The notes: generated by a model not told the origin, from the sequence alone. A DNA stretch of 64,000 nt from Timema cristinae (GCA_039000515.1 JBCFYV010000012.1:38085407-38149406); one strand, 5' to 3'; numbered from the stretch's first letter, positions 45,740 through 56,830 are shown. A program made the numbers and translations.

Positions 45740-46870
45740 CTTACGTTGCGCATGCACATAACGCAGCTTGGGACTCGTGTTGAACAGACACAGCGCTGGT
45801 TTGGTGAAAATAACTAAAGAAGTATTGAAGTTTTGTTTTCAGTTTGTTTCACGTGTTTCACTTTCATCTGAACTCAAACAAGACATTTTGGAAATTTACC
45901 TTACAACTGTCAAAAATGATTTGCCTTGTTAAAATTAAAATCTACTGAACATATTTCTTGGCGTATGAGTACAATTTAGTACGTTCGTTTAACATACAGT
46001 TTAAACAAAAGTGGTAGGTGTTGTGGAAGTTAGTTTACAGGACATTCACCTGAATAAACATAGAATGGGGAATAGAAAAATCAAAGTTAAGGATCGTATG
46101 AGGAAAAGCATCACATTTCAGTGAATCCGACCAGGAATAGGACCTCCGCTTACCCATCATTGGCAATCAATTACGGTACCGACGTTTTAGATCATGTGAT
46201 TAGTAATGTGGGTACAACAGTAGAATACATAAAAGTAAATGTGTCAGGTTGGTCTAAGGCGTCATTCTCACAACATACAGAATTGCCGGTGCAATGGAGG
46301 TATAGTTTCAAAACTCATTGGTGTGTACTTGGGAAATGGGTGAGAGTTTTACAACATTTGATTTGTAGTGCTCCCGTGGGTATACCTCCCCTTTAACACT
46401 TCTTCAGCCCTAGCCTATAGCTTAAATCGTTAGTAACCATAATGTGAGGTGTGTTGGTCAACAATGTTACCACTGGTATCAGTTGAGAATTAAAGGGAGA
46501 TGCATTTTTCAAACACGAGAGAGTCAATAAACACAATAGTAATGTAGGACTACTCTGTTAATCTCAAAATTAAACATAGCACAAGGCCAAGTGTTCCCAC
46601 AAACTAGACTGAATACAAATCTTGTTTGGTAACTCTGGACTGCGTATGAGTGACTTAACACCGACAGAAAGAAAGCGCGAGAAAAAATTAGTCTGTTACC
46701 ACTATGGGGTATAGTGGTGGTTAGATGTATGCGACTGAGTCACGGAGCATAGTGCAGCCATTTCCTACATTGCTGCACGTCACTTTTATCCAGGGGATGG
46801 GGTAGTTTTAGAATAATTTCCCCCTTGCCTTCATTAGTTGGTATCTTATATTTCATTTTAATTTAATAAT
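45740..46870. other. Mostly unassigned
   Basis: 'ggttggtctaaggcgtcatt' at 46249 resembles the SINE-A2 A box, but no convincing B box or body follows. The 91-codon frame through it is not recognised. Confidence 0.4.
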
Positions 46871-46872
46871 CT

Positions 46873-47340
46873 ATTGTCCAGGGTTTGATTCTCGGCATGG
46901 CCGAAAAAATTATCATTAGTTAAATGTGGATTTCCCCTTTCACAGCTATGCTATTAATGGCTGGGTGCTGGATGTTGTGTGTGATCTAGATTCAAGTTAG
47001 TGTATAGGTACCCGCCTCGGTGGCGTAGATATCTAACGCGCTACTCGAGTTGAGCATGACTGATGAGGACGGGGAGGTCGAGGCTCAAATCTCGGTCGCG
47101 TGAACTGGGAGTGGATTTTATTAAATGGTTTTCCACTCTTAATACATGCAAATGCGGATTCACTTCTTCTAAATTCAACCTTTCCCAATTCCTAATCAAT
47201 TTAGCGTAGTTATTAATTAAGCGTATAACTCGAACAGGTGTTAGGACGTGGTGCTAAGTAAAAATAAATAAATAAATTGTATAGGTTGTCTCTTGATGTA
47301 ATCAGTCTGTTCATAAATTGCACGTTAAATACCCGAAATA
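46873..47340 (+). mobile_element. SINE-C split by a SINE-A1
   Basis: A C head from its B box ('agggtttgattctcggcatg'), the C body ('gctgggtgctggatgttgtg') and, beyond the insertion, the second tail class ('aatcagtctgttcataaatt', 'cacgttaaatacc'). The A-box part of the head is missing or decayed. Confidence 0.85.
47010..47277 (+). mobile_element. SINE-A1 with 9-bp duplication
   Basis: A complete A1 copy in the same orientation as its host SINE-C. The 9-mer tgtataggt flanks it exactly (47001-47009 and 47278-47286). The tail run is AAATA-like instead of TAA. Confidence 0.95.
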
Positions 47341-47344
47341 AAAA

Positions 47345-47955
47345 AAACGTATTTAATATTTCTTCTTTGGTTAACAAATACTTACTACCCCTTATCAATA
47401 TAAATATTAATCAAAAATACGTTGAAAACAGTTATACAAGGCTATTATTTCTTACTATTTATATTTAAATCCCTCCTTACTAAAACAAAATGTTCTTCAA
47501 AACTCCTTAATAGGTTTCGTTTGAGTAAATCCTTGTCACACACGAAGTTTATTAATACAGTAATTGAAAGAAATTTGTTTAAATACTTATTCTTAAAAAT
47601 TTGGGGGAGGTAGATACTTGGCAGTGTTGGTATCTGTCAACGCTTTCAAAACTTTCACGCCTCGCCCCTAAGTATTAAATGTAACAAAAAAAACACTGCC
47701 AGGTGTGTCAATTAATGATGGGCTGACTAGATCCTCCCTGCTTTCATATCAAGTCTGTAACTGAACAAAAGTTGATTTGGATCCGCTTAGAAGGATCAGT
47801 GGAATGGAGTGCTCGTGTGTTCGCAGCAATAATACACCATTATATTATTATGTTTTAGTTCGTGGCTTTGCTAATATTGACGATAGACTTGTCTATAGAG
47901 GGGCTTAACAGAACTTACAACAATCCTCGTGTGTGTGTATGTATCTGTGTGTACT
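47345..47955. other. Unassigned sequence
   Basis: Overlapping frames of about 63 codons near 47277-47613 are chance in AT-rich DNA as far as I can tell. Confidence 0.4.
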
Positions 47956-47957
47956 TG

Positions 47958-48150
47958 AAGTGGCGGCGAAGGAGTCTAAAACATTTCACTTGCTCATTGC
48001 GAACAGGGGTTCGAATCTTGGCCGGGTTTTCAATATTCATCATTAGATTTTACCACCCTTACTCACCGCAAATTCAAGGAAACTCCCTCTCATCTTATAC
48101 CTATTTGATAACCCTTCTCAGGCTATTTTCTTAGCTACTACCCACTTCCT
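47958..48150 (+). mobile_element. SINE-A2, diverged
   Basis: Head 'agtggcggcgaaggagtcta', B box 'ggggttcgaatcttggccgg', A-body landmarks and a decayed tail ('ctactacccac' region unclear). Confidence 0.65.
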
Positions 48151-48154
48151 AAAC

Positions 48155-48520
48155 GTGCAAATTAAAAATATACTTGTAAAAAAAAATTACCATAAATAAA
48201 TACATCCAGATAAAGGGGTTCACCCCGATTCCCGATGGAAAATAGTACAGTCAGACCGTTGTGGGAATAAACTTGTCAGACAGTTTGAAATGTTAACAAC
48301 TATTTCCATATATTCGAACACCAACACATGTGTTCTGCATCTGTTTGTTACCTTTGACAAGGATAGCATTAGTTTAAGCTCACGCTGGTGGGCACACTGA
48401 CTAAAGTCTGTGCCATACGTCTAGTCAAAATGTTGACGTCAGCCAATCCTCCTTTCGACATAAATTGCTTGTTATACGTTGACTCCCGATAGTAAATTAT
48501 AAATAGGTTTTATTTATCAT
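48155..48520. other. Unassigned; possible SINE head
   Basis: 'acgctggtgggcacactgac' near 48382 may be an A2 head remnant. A TGACGTCA octamer at 48433 is probably chance. Confidence 0.4.
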
Positions 48521-48524
48521 TATT

Positions 48525-48806
48525 AAGGTGACTTGGCGGTCTAGGGGTAAGGTGTCGGTTTCTATGCTGGGGTCCGGAGTTCAATCCTTGGTCCCGGCAC
48601 AGATTTATCTGATTGCCAAACCCTTCCTTCACCTCTGACAAGACGTGTATTAATCACAACTTGTGAATGTGAGGAATGCCAGGCCTCCACCGTGGTTCGG
48701 ATTCCACGTTAAACTGTAGGTCCTCCATTTCATATCACAATCACCCTACCATTACACATTAGCGTATGTGCGTACAACCGTAATGGGTAGTAAGACGTGG
48801 TGCTAG
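48525..48806 (+). mobile_element. SINE-B, full length
   Basis: Complete from 'ggtgacttggcggtctaggg' to the shared tail ('aatgggtagtaagacgtggt'). Confidence 0.94.
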
Positions 48807-48818
48807 TTTTTTTCTTTT

Positions 48819-48848
48819 TGCTCCGTGTCTTACTACCCATTTGGGTCA
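48819..48848 (-). mobile_element. Shared SINE tail fragment
   Basis: 'gctccgtgtcttactaccca' is the reverse complement of the shared tail, placed head-to-head against the end of the preceding SINE-B. Nothing further of the SINE remains. Confidence 0.7.
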
Positions 48849-48849
48849 G

Positions 48850-49230
48850 GTCCCTTATTTCTGAATCCGAGTCTTGGAATAATTATGAACGTAAGAGGAA
48901 ATATCAATCCAGTGGAATAGTGGAGAATATAAATAGTAATTAAATGTTAAAAAAATTTCTTATAATCCATTCATTAAAATATTCATACATTCAGTTAAGT
49001 GTTATAGTAATGATCTGGGGCCTGGTTGTTAAGTTTATCCTATACTCATATTTGGTTCTGAACCATTAATAAGCAGTATTAATAAATCTATAAAAATCAC
49101 TTTAAAATCGAAAAAAGATTTTTTTTGGATTTGAGTCTCTAATTCAAATTTTCTCGAATTCTCTAATCTCTAATATCCTTAAGGATTTGAGGGACTCAAA
49201 GGATTTGAGGGGCCATCCCTAATATAAACT
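48850..49230. other. Unassigned sequence
   Basis: Short direct repeats of 'ggatttgaggg' near 49170-49215. 'ggggcctggttg' at 49017 resembles a transposon end but has no partner that I can prove. Confidence 0.4.
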
Positions 49231-49234
49231 ATAT

Positions 49235-49445
49235 ATAATTAGCTACGGTATTGTGTTAGGGCAAGAAACGTAGAATTATAAAGAAATATATCCGCATTTG
49301 CTTGGATATAGAATAATTAATCACAGGCCTATATGAAATAACACGAACTCGATACATGCAGACAGGGTTCGAATCCAAACCTCCCATCCCCATCAATGCC
49401 AAGCAAGACTAATTCAACTCGAAACTTGGGCCACGTGTCCACTGG
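49235..49445 (-). mobile_element. SINE-A remnant
   Basis: Decayed body ('atccgcatttgcttggatat'), B box ('gggttcgaatccaaacctcc') and head ('gactaattcaactcgaaact') on the minus strand. Confidence 0.55.
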
Positions 49446-49449
49446 CGCG

Positions 49450-49640
49450 GGTAAACCCATCAATTTGGTTTACCGGTGACTGGGAAGTCGAGGTTCGAAT
49501 CTCGTTTTGGGTGTAACAAGGGTGTAATTTGTTCCTAAATAGTTTCTCACCCTTTCACCATAAAAATGCTGATACTTTTCCTCTAAGGTTTTACCCTCCT
49601 AATCCTTACCACTTGATGATAACTCGTATACGAGTAAGTA
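49450..49640 (+). mobile_element. SINE-A remnant
   Basis: Plus strand, head-to-head with the previous copy: B box 'gaggttcgaatctcgttttg', body ('gtttctcaccctttcaccat') and a lost tail. Confidence 0.65.
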
Positions 49641-49727
49641 AACAAACGTTCAACTTTAATAAATAAAGCAATAACGATCAGCATGCAGAAAAAGAAGTAA
49701 GACAGGTCTTATCTAATTTATCGTAAT

Positions 49728-49775
49728 TTCGAATCTCGGCAGTACTAAGGTTTATTTCCCTAAATGGTTTCCCAC

Positions 49776-49776
<1 letters not shown>
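49728..49776 (+). mobile_element. SINE-A fragment
   Basis: 'atttcgaatctcggcagtac' and 'cctaaatggtttcccacta' match the A B box and body, then give way abruptly to (TTA)n. Confidence 0.6.

Positions 49777-49815
<39 letters not shown>
49777..49815. repeat. (TTA)n microsatellite
   Basis: About 13 uninterrupted TTA units; the poly-Asn frame on the minus strand is meaningless. Confidence 0.97.
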
Positions 49816-50121
49816 GAAGTTATACTTCTTTAGGTGCGTTATGAAAAAATGATGAGGGTGAAATTTTAAGATGCGCACGCATCACTGTAACACAAAAGTA
49901 ACAGGTTGAAGTTAAACCGCTCATTAAAACTCGAAAAAAAAAAAGCTACCAACAAAATAGAAATAGAACTTCTGTTAGTCGCGCATGTTGGTACGCTCGT
50001 CGCCTCTGATCACTGTTTTCATATATATAATATTTATCCAAATGTTTCTAGTTTCTACATTCACAACACGTGTTTTAGTTACATACAAGTGCGAATTATA
50101 TATGTGCTAATAAATTATATT

Positions 50122-51000
50122 CAGTAGTGATTTAAATTGAATATTTTGATTAATATTATTTACTATTCGTAAATATTAGTGAACAAAATTGTGCTTATAG
50201 ACTTTTTCAAGTGCTACAATATAATTGAGGTTAACTATCCGTATGTATTATTTATTGATATAAATTAAAATATTTTTTTAAATTTATTTATATTATTAGT
50301 TTAAAGTTTAAGTTCCATTAATAAAACATTAATGTTTATAGAAACTTTAAAACTTATTTTAAAGTTATACTAACTGCCATATTTAGTGACGAGATGTCTT
50401 TGGACTTGGAGGAATACAAACCTCTTTGGATCTAGACGAAGATTACACAGTTCGTAGTTTTGTTTTGTAATACTGCAAGAAATGCCATTGCGTTGTTTGA
50501 ATGTAAAAATCCAACAATAAAAGGTACGTAATTGTTTTGTTACCACTGTCTAAATTGAAACAAATTTTGTGCTTGACATACGTTTTGTTATTTTAATTAA
50601 TTCATTATTAATTGGAGTACAGTTATGTAACTAATTGTATTTTAAGCCAATACAATAATATGCCGCCATTTAAATTTATTGAAGTGACAATCATGATTTA
50701 ATAGTTGCGCCTACTCTTGAGTGGTGGCAAATAAAAGGCGCAACTTTGCTCTCAAATTGCGCCTGCTCCTTTTAGTGAATAGGGATTTGGAACATATTTC
50801 AAACTTGCGCTGGCGCAACTATTTGCTCCCTTTGGTGAATCCAGGCCCAGTAGTGATTTAAATTGAATATTTTGATTAATATTATTTACTATTCGTAAAT
50901 ATTAGTGAAAAAAATTGTGCTTATAGACTTTTTCAAGTGCTACAATATAATTGAGGTTAACTATCCGTATGTATTATTTATTGATATAAATTAAAATATT
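50122..51000. repeat. 726-bp duplication with near-identical 153-bp ends
   Basis: Positions 50122-50274 recur at 50848-51000, shifted by exactly 726 bases, with one mismatch that I can see in 153. Both start 'cagtagtgatttaaattg' and end 'ttaaaatatt'. The unit may be a partial tandem duplication, or the direct ends may flank an inserted element (50275-50847). Confidence 0.92.
50700..50847. mobile_element. DNA-transposon-like end with GCGCAACT repeats
   Basis: Ends 'ctttggtgaatccaggccc', whose reverse complement starts GGGCCTGGATTCACCAAAGG. Inside are repeated 'gttgcgcc'/'ggcgcaact' motifs in both orientations and a second 'ctccttttagtgaat'. This resembles the terminal and subterminal part of a cut-and-paste element. 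The opposite end is not identified. Confidence 0.45.
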
Positions 51001-51024
51001 ATTATTTAACATAATTGATACTAA

Positions 51025-51308
51025 GTGACCTGGTGGTCTAGGGGTAAAGTGTCAGACTCCTATGCTGGCGGCCGGGGTTCAATCCTCGGTCCCGGCACAG
51101 ATTTATCTGATTTCCAAACCCTTCCTTCACCTCTGACTGGTTATCTTGTGAATTTGGGGAATGCCAGGCCTCCATCGTGGTTCGGATTCCACGTTAAACT
51201 GTAGGTCCTTCATTTCATCTCACAATCACCCTACCATTACACATTAGCGTAAGAGCGTATAAACCCGAACGGGTAGTAAGACGCGGTGCTAATAATAATA
51301 ATAATAAT
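51025..51308 (+). mobile_element. SINE-B with target-site duplication
   Basis: Complete copy with little divergence. The flanks aattgatactaa (51013-51024) and aattaatactaa (51309-51320) match at 11 of 12 positions. The insertion lies 13 bases beyond the end of the 726-bp duplication. Confidence 0.96.
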
Positions 51309-51407
51309 AATTAATACTAAATATTATTAAATTATTTTTTATTTTTTAATGATGCCAAAGAAGTATAACTTCTCACGCGCGTACATAAGTACACACACAC
51401 CATTTTT

Positions 51408-51550
51408 TATTATTATTAGCACGCGCTTATACCATTACGGTATAACCACTTACTCTAATAATAGAATCGGAGATGATGAAATGAATAAGGACAGCGTTTA
51501 CGTGGATTCGAACATCGTCGGAGTCTGGCATTCCCACATTCACATTCCCA
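51408..51550 (-). mobile_element. SINE-B remnant joined to a SINE-A fragment
   Basis: On the minus strand a decayed tail and B body ('ggattcgaacatcgtcggag', 'tctggcattcccacattcac'). From about 51545 to 51605 a plus-strand A-body fragment follows ('cccactcttcctccaagtaa'). Confidence 0.6.
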
Positions 51551-51659
51551 CTCTTCCTCCAAGTAAATGCTGCAACATTTCCTTTAATTATAACTTCCTT
51601 ATTCGTGTCCATTGGATACATTTTGTGATAGCCCGGGCTTGTATTAAAGACGTATAAAC

Positions 51660-52050
51660 AAAATAAAATAGATTAAAACTAACTTTGTTTGATGTACTAA
51701 ATTGTTAATTCTATGTTTTTATTTTATCAATAGCGACACTAATTCCATAAATTGAATGTCAGTACTTGCGTCGCCAGACGTCTTTTCTATTTATAAAACA
51801 AGGAGGTGTAGGGAAAAGAGTAAATGGGCCAGAAAAAGGAGACGTAGTTATATTTTTATTTTCTCTGGTAAACTAAATTAGAGTGAGGTCTCTCTTAAAG
51901 CTGGTAATTAAAATGTATTCAGAGATAGGATGGGACATTAACTACCTCCTATTGACCCTCTTTTCACTTTCCTTGCACTTAGACCTTTTTTTTTTCAATA
52001 ACAAAACTAGAAATTTCCTAGCTTACTACCACATATTTCAATATAAATTT
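51660..52050. other. Unassigned sequence
   Basis: No assignment. Confidence 0.4.
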
Positions 52051-52055
52051 AACTC

Positions 52056-52302
52056 TAATTCGGTGGTCGCGTGGTGTAACGCATTATTCTAGTGTTGTAC
52101 TAGACTGCCAATGATGGACAAATCGGGGTTCGATCCCTGTTGGGAGCACTGAGGATAGATTTTCCTAAGTGGTTTTCCAATCTCTTCAATGTAATTGTGG
52201 GTGCACTTCCTCTCAGTTAAAACCTTCCTATTCCCCAAGCCATTAGTTTAATTAATACAAAGGCATAACCCGATCGGCTAGTAAGAAGTGGTGCTAAAAA
52301 AA
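52056..52302 (+). mobile_element. SINE-A2
   Basis: Complete: head 'cggtggtcgcgtggtgtaac', B box 'ggggttcgatccctgttggg', body and shared tail ('cggctagtaagaagtggtgc'). Confidence 0.92.
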
Positions 52303-52426
52303 TTAAAAATATAATTTAGTCATAAAAAATAATAATCTTAGCCCATCTTTTTATTTTTATTTTGACATTTAACAACGTATACAGTTTTGTTTATGGATTC
52401 ATTTATTTTTTAAAGTCCCGTTTGTG

Positions 52427-52572
52427 TTTACTGAGTGTGGCTTTTCCTAAATGGTTTAGCCTACCACTCTCTACGCAAATGCGGGTACATTTCCTATTAA
52501 TTTATAACCTTTCTCATCCCTATCATATTCCCGTAATTAATGTATACGTACAACCCGATCGTAGTAAAAAAA
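52427..52572 (+). mobile_element. SINE-A, head missing
   Basis: Begins within the body ('actgagtgtggcttttccta') and runs to a shortened shared tail ('caacccgatcgtagtaaaaa'). Confidence 0.85.
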
Positions 52573-52599
52573 ATATTAAATACCAGCACATGACTTACA

Positions 52600-52715
52600 A
52601 ACCTACTAACTCCAGAACAGAAGCAACACCCAGTTTTCCGACCGTTGATTCACCAATTATACACCTTCCAGCCATGCTAGGAACCCTGAACCTCTAGATC
52701 AGTAGACACATGGTA
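52600..52715 (-). mobile_element. SINE-C head and body
   Basis: Minus strand: C body ('acccagttttccgaccgttg', 'attcaccaattatacacctt') and the head ('ctaggaaccctgaacctcta'). It lies directly after the truncated SINE-A. Confidence 0.75.
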
Positions 52716-52862
52716 CCTTGTGAGCGAAGGTGTCTCACACATGTCTAGTCAAATTTTCAAAACATATAGTTCAACAAGTACGAACAATATAGTCTTGTTT
52801 CAATTTTGTTTATTTTTTTGTATCTCGTTTTAATATCCATTTTGACTAGCACAATATAATAT

Positions 52863-53030
52863 ATAAATTAAGGTAGGTATAAGGAATGGAGTGTTCAGGA
52901 TAAATGTACCAACATTTGCGATGAAAGCGAGTGGGAAAATATTTGGGGCGAAATCACTTTCTATAAACCTCAACCTGTATTTGAACCCTGACCCACGCGT
53001 CGCAGGTAAACTAGAATAGAGTAGCGTTAC
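52863..53030 (-). mobile_element. SINE-A2, tail missing
   Basis: Body ('aatgtaccaacatttgcgat', 'gagtgggaaaatatttgggg') and B box ('gtatttgaaccctgaccc') on the minus strand; the head is decayed. Confidence 0.7.
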
Positions 53031-53145
53031 GTTTCATTTTCGCTTTCCCACCTTTATGAGTTTGTTCCCATTCAAAATTATTATTTAAATTTGACTATAG
53101 GATAGACTGCAACATTTTTTAAATACGTAAATGTTTCATACTAAT

Positions 53146-53425
53146 CCTACACCTTAGCTCAACTGGTAGCGTGTCTGCTTAGTGAGATAAAGGTCCCAGG
53201 TTCAATTCCCGGGATGGACGTAAATTTATCATTTGTGAAATGTGGGTTTACCCTTTCACATTGATAAATTAACATCCGGGTACTGGATGTTGTGCCTGTC
53301 CTAGTCTTAAGTTAGATTATGAGGCACATGAAGCTACGATAGGCCTAGCAAGCCGCTAATGGAAAAAAATAGCTTGAATAAAAAACTGAACCGGGCCACA
53401 GGCTGGAAATAGTAATGGATGTAAA
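53146..53425 (+). mobile_element. SINE-C2, complete
   Basis: The best C head in the window: A box 'cttagctcaactggtagcgt' and B box 'caggttcaattcccgggat', then the C body. After 'agttag' it departs from the other C copies into a third 3' end ('gaagctacgataggcctagc', 'gggccacaggctgg'). The same end occurs inverted at 39430-39998. Confidence 0.9.
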
Positions 53426-53429
53426 GTAA

Positions 53430-53820
53430 ATTTTCAATGTGTTGTTTTATAGTTATTCGTATGCCCGGTTAGACTCGAACTTATAACCTTTCATCGTGCT
53501 TCACCGGTTGCCAAGTGTAATTCAAGTCTAACTCCTTGAAATGCTTGGCCCCCAATGGGGTCTCATATGTTAATGATGTCTTGAGGGAGTGGTGCATGTG
53601 TATATTGAGTTTTGTTCATTGCTCGCTCATCTCGTGTTCACAGCTCGATACATGGATTATTGGAAGAGCTGAGGAAACGCATGCGCGGTGGACTTCGACC
53701 CAGTTAACCGGGCTTTGATCCCCGACCGATTCGCCTTTATTATTTTTCAGCACTATTTTTGAAGAAGGAACTTTTATAAAATACATATTATTTTATAGTC
53801 ACTATTGATAACATACTTTT
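53430..53820. other. Unassigned; two tRNA-like fragments
   Basis: 'ggttagactcgaacttataa' near 53468 (minus B box) and 'gggctttgatccccgaccg' near 53709 could be heads of lost SINEs. The 60-codon frame near 53536-53718 is not recognised. Confidence 0.35.
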
Positions 53821-53822
53821 TT

Positions 53823-54076
53823 TTGTCACCTCAGCTTACTACGTGTTCAGGTTATACGCTTATGTAGGGTCTACTAACTACGCTAATGGTTTTGGGGACG
53901 AGTAAGATTATATTTAGAGGGATTGTATCAGAATTTTCTTGTAAGGAAAGTGGAAAATAATTTTGGAAAAACGACTCTAGTACACTTGACCGAGATTCGA
54001 ACCTCAATCTCCCCGTCATCGGTAGTATTTTTTACTGCAAGAGTAGTGTCTTAGACTATGCAGCTACCGAAGCAAG
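53823..54076 (-). mobile_element. SINE-A2
   Basis: Complete minus-strand copy with a small duplication in the tail-body junction ('tatgtagggtctactaacta'). B box 'gagattcgaacctcaatctc' and head to 'gcagctaccgaag' are clear. Confidence 0.9.
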
Positions 54077-54336
54077 TGATAGCATACTTTTATTAGACCC
54101 TATTATTAATTTATATCATCGGTAAAACGTAAAATTTGCAGACCACTTAAATTTAATTTACGTACTAATAAATGTAATTTGCTTAGCTAATTTGTGTAAA
54201 GTTATTTACTATCAACAGCGACTGTAGTTGTCCATCCACTATTTTTTCAGGCGAATTCTGAAGCGTTTTCTTAAAATTCACTCACCTTGTTCTTATCCTT
54301 TTGGGTATTATAGATGAAATGAAGTAAATGTATTCT

Positions 54337-54545
54337 CCACCACGTCTTACTACTCACCCAGGATATCCGAATATTAATTACGTTAATAGTATAGGGACGA
54401 GTAAGTTAGGGTTCGAGAGGAAGTATCACCATATTGGTGCGCAGAGAAAGTAGAAAACATTTAGGGAAAAACCGTCCTCACCACACCGGCCGTGATTAAA
54501 TCTCAGGACATCACAGAAAATCAGACAAGACGAGACCGTTGCCTC
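54337..54545 (-). mobile_element. SINE-A2, diverged
   Basis: Tail ('accacgtcttactactcacc'), body ('aaaacatttagggaaaaacc') and a weak head ('cagacaagacgagaccg'). Confidence 0.75.
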
Positions 54546-54639
54546 TGCACGCCTGCCAAACGACGTAGGGTTGTACTAGAAGTCGATTTATTAATTTTAT
54601 AAATTGTCAGAGAATGTTCATCCAATGGACGATAAATCC

Positions 54640-54844
54640 ACTGGACTGCCGTGACGAGAGGATTCAATCCCTGTGGGGTGTACTAAGGGTATATTTTCCT
54701 AAATAGTTTTCCACTCACTCTTCACGCAAATATAGGTACACATCCTCTAAATTCAACTTTTCTCATCCCTAACACATTAGAGTAATGAGTACATTGGAGT
54801 ATAACCTAAATGAGTAGTAAAGATGCGGTACTAACAAAAAAAAA
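54640..54844 (+). mobile_element. SINE-A2, 5' end decayed
   Basis: B box 'aggattcaatccctgtgggg', body and shared tail ('gagtagtaaagatgcggtac') then an A run. Confidence 0.85.
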
Positions 54845-54849
54845 GTCCT

Positions 54850-55520
54850 TGGAAATAATTTAGAACAATTTTTCGTGTCCAATATTGTACTAAAATTAAT
54901 GAGAAACGCTTTTGCCACAGACATAAAATGGGCATTGTGTATCCCTCCATACTTCAACTTTTGATGGGAAACACCTTAATGAATCAACATTCTCGATAAT
55001 ACTTTGTCACGTCTTGAAAAGAATAATAAAAAAAAACACCCTTGATAGAAAGCTAATATTTTCTTTATGAAACCAAATCTCAAAATATTTTAATCCAATT
55101 ATGTTAACTTATTTATCTTCTACTTCAGTAAGGAAAAAAACCCAACTGAAGGGAACCAAGTTTATATTTTCAATTAATTTTGGGATGAGAGGGGCCGGGG
55201 AGGAAATATCCCACCCTTTCTGTCTTTGTCGATGAGCTGGATGACGAATAATATATGTTCGACGAATAGCTTAAATAAAAGTATAATCTATCTATTTTTT
55301 AACTAAAGCCTTGCCCCAGTTCACATGTATACCTCGTATTAGCGTGTTCTTATTTTCCTGAAACAAAGCTGATCTTCTTGAGTGTTTATTTATTGTAGAA
55401 TAGTTGAAGCTTAGAAACTATGCGTTTAAAAATAATTAACAAACACTCGTACGTCCAGATAATTAGTAGTGCCTGCGACATACTGAAATTAATATTTGGT
55501 TCAAATCCTTGGTCATTCAC
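54850..55520. other. Unassigned sequence
   Basis: AT-rich with no repeat named. Confidence 0.4.
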
Positions 55521-55526
55521 AAGCAT

Positions 55527-55568
55527 TGTGTGTGTGTGTGTGTGTATGTGTGTGTGTGTGTGTGTGTG
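55527..55568. repeat. (TG)n microsatellite
   Basis: About 21 TG units with one TA interruption. Confidence 0.97.
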
Positions 55569-55579
55569 CACCTCATCTT

Positions 55580-55765
55580 CCTAAAGTCTGGAATATATAT
55601 ACATCTAAAATAGGTAGTGATTATTAAGGTAGAACTTGGAGGCAGTGTACCCACGTTTGTGTGGCAGGAGGTTGGAAAATCATTTAAGATTTTTAAAAAA
55701 AATTGACAAGGATTCAAATCCCAACCTCCTTTCCACGGAAATCCAGTCTATGATGCGCAGCACAA
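55580..55765 (-). mobile_element. SINE-A2, tail decayed
   Basis: Body ('cagtgtacccacgtttgtgt', 'gttggaaaatcatttaagat'), B box ('aggattcaaatcccaacc') and head start on the minus strand. Confidence 0.65.
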
Positions 55766-55904
55766 CCATATTAATAAAAAAAATTGGCATAGTCAAAAGG
55801 GACCACGATTTTCTATTGTAGTTGAGTTGAATTTCAAATCTCGTTTTTTGTGCTCTGTATCCTCTCCTCAGACTAATAAGAGTGTTCTTGTTTCAAACTA
55901 TCGT

Positions 55905-55957
55905 CAGTAATAATAATACTTAGCACCGCGTCTTACTACCCTTTCGGGCTATACGTT
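55905..55957 (-). mobile_element. Shared SINE tail fragment
   Basis: 'cttagcaccgcgtcttacta' after a short TAA run, ending abruptly near 55957. Confidence 0.85.
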
Positions 55958-56004
55958 CTGTCGCCAGTACATTTATATTAATCTGTTAGTAATCATTATG
56001 TTTA

Positions 56005-56225
56005 ATTTCGCACTGTGCCATACTTCCTGATCGGTTTATATGTATTTAGTCATACTAACGGGCTAGGTATGATCAAAGTACACTCATTAGGAAATTAACC
56101 CGTATTAGCGTGAAGTTAGGGTGGAAAACCTTATTAGGAAAAACCACTGATAGTATACCCAGACTAAATTTGAATTTGACTTTCCCATCACCTTTAAATC
56201 AGATTAGATGATCTTGAATCTTAGA
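56005..56225 (-). mobile_element. SINE-A2, diverged
   Basis: Decayed tail ('tgccatacttcctgatcggt'), body ('aaccttattaggaaaaacca') and head remnant. Confidence 0.65.
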
Positions 56226-56261
56226 ACACCGCCGATACAAGTATACCCCACTTTCCTTGTG

Positions 56262-56580
56262 ACTGGTTGACCTCGGTAGTCTTGGGGTAAAGTGCTCATC
56301 TCAAAACTCAATATTCATGGGTTCAAACCCAGCTGGGGTTGACAGATTTTTCTTGAGCAATAAAAATCTGTGGCGCAACTTCCTTCGGAGGGGAAGTAAA
56401 TCCGTCGGTCCCATGTCAATTGTGGCATGTAAAAGAACACTGAAAGGTATGTAAAAATACTTTTCTCAGCAAAATTGGTAGGCCCTATCTCTCTTGCTCA
56501 TAGAAATTCTCGTGCGATTATATAATCAATATGTTTGGAAAGTGCAGGTTAAATACCTCAAATGAATACATAAATAAAAC
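56262..56580 (+). mobile_element. SINE-D, copy 2
   Basis: Better preserved head than copy 1: 'cctcggtagtcttggggtaa' (A box) and 'atgggttcaaacccagctgg' (B box), the D body and the second tail class ending 'gttaaatacctcaaatgaat'. Confidence 0.93.
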
Positions 56581-56649
56581 ATATTATGTGTGGACATATT
56601 TGACAGCTATCCAAATCTACTATATCTATCTTTACGTATTAATATATCA

Positions 56650-56780
56650 AGATGTGAGTAATGCCAGTTCTCCACCGTGGTTCCTATTCCACGTTAAAAC
56701 TGTAGATCCTCCATTTCATCTCACATTCACCCTGCCATTGTACATTATAACGAACCCGAACGGGTAGTAAGACGCGGTGC

Positions 56781-56830
<50 letters not shown>

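Noticed and set aside
48433..48440. TGACGTCA CRE-type octamers (also near 57253 and 61503)
   Set aside because: A palindromic octamer is expected about once per window by chance, and there is no nearby gene or clustering.
49678..49878. Poly-Asn ORF
   Set aside because: Translation of the (TTA)n microsatellite.
49017..50847. Element bounded by 'gggcctgg' at 49017 and 'ccaggccc' at 50847
   Set aside because: Only eight bases of inverted match and no target duplication; the two ends may be unrelated.
53146..53225. Possible tRNA gene
   Set aside because: A and B boxes are good but the acceptor stem does not close and a SINE-C body follows, as in other copies.
55386..55717. His/Thr repeat ORFs
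   Set aside because: They come from the (TG)n microsatellite read in reverse.
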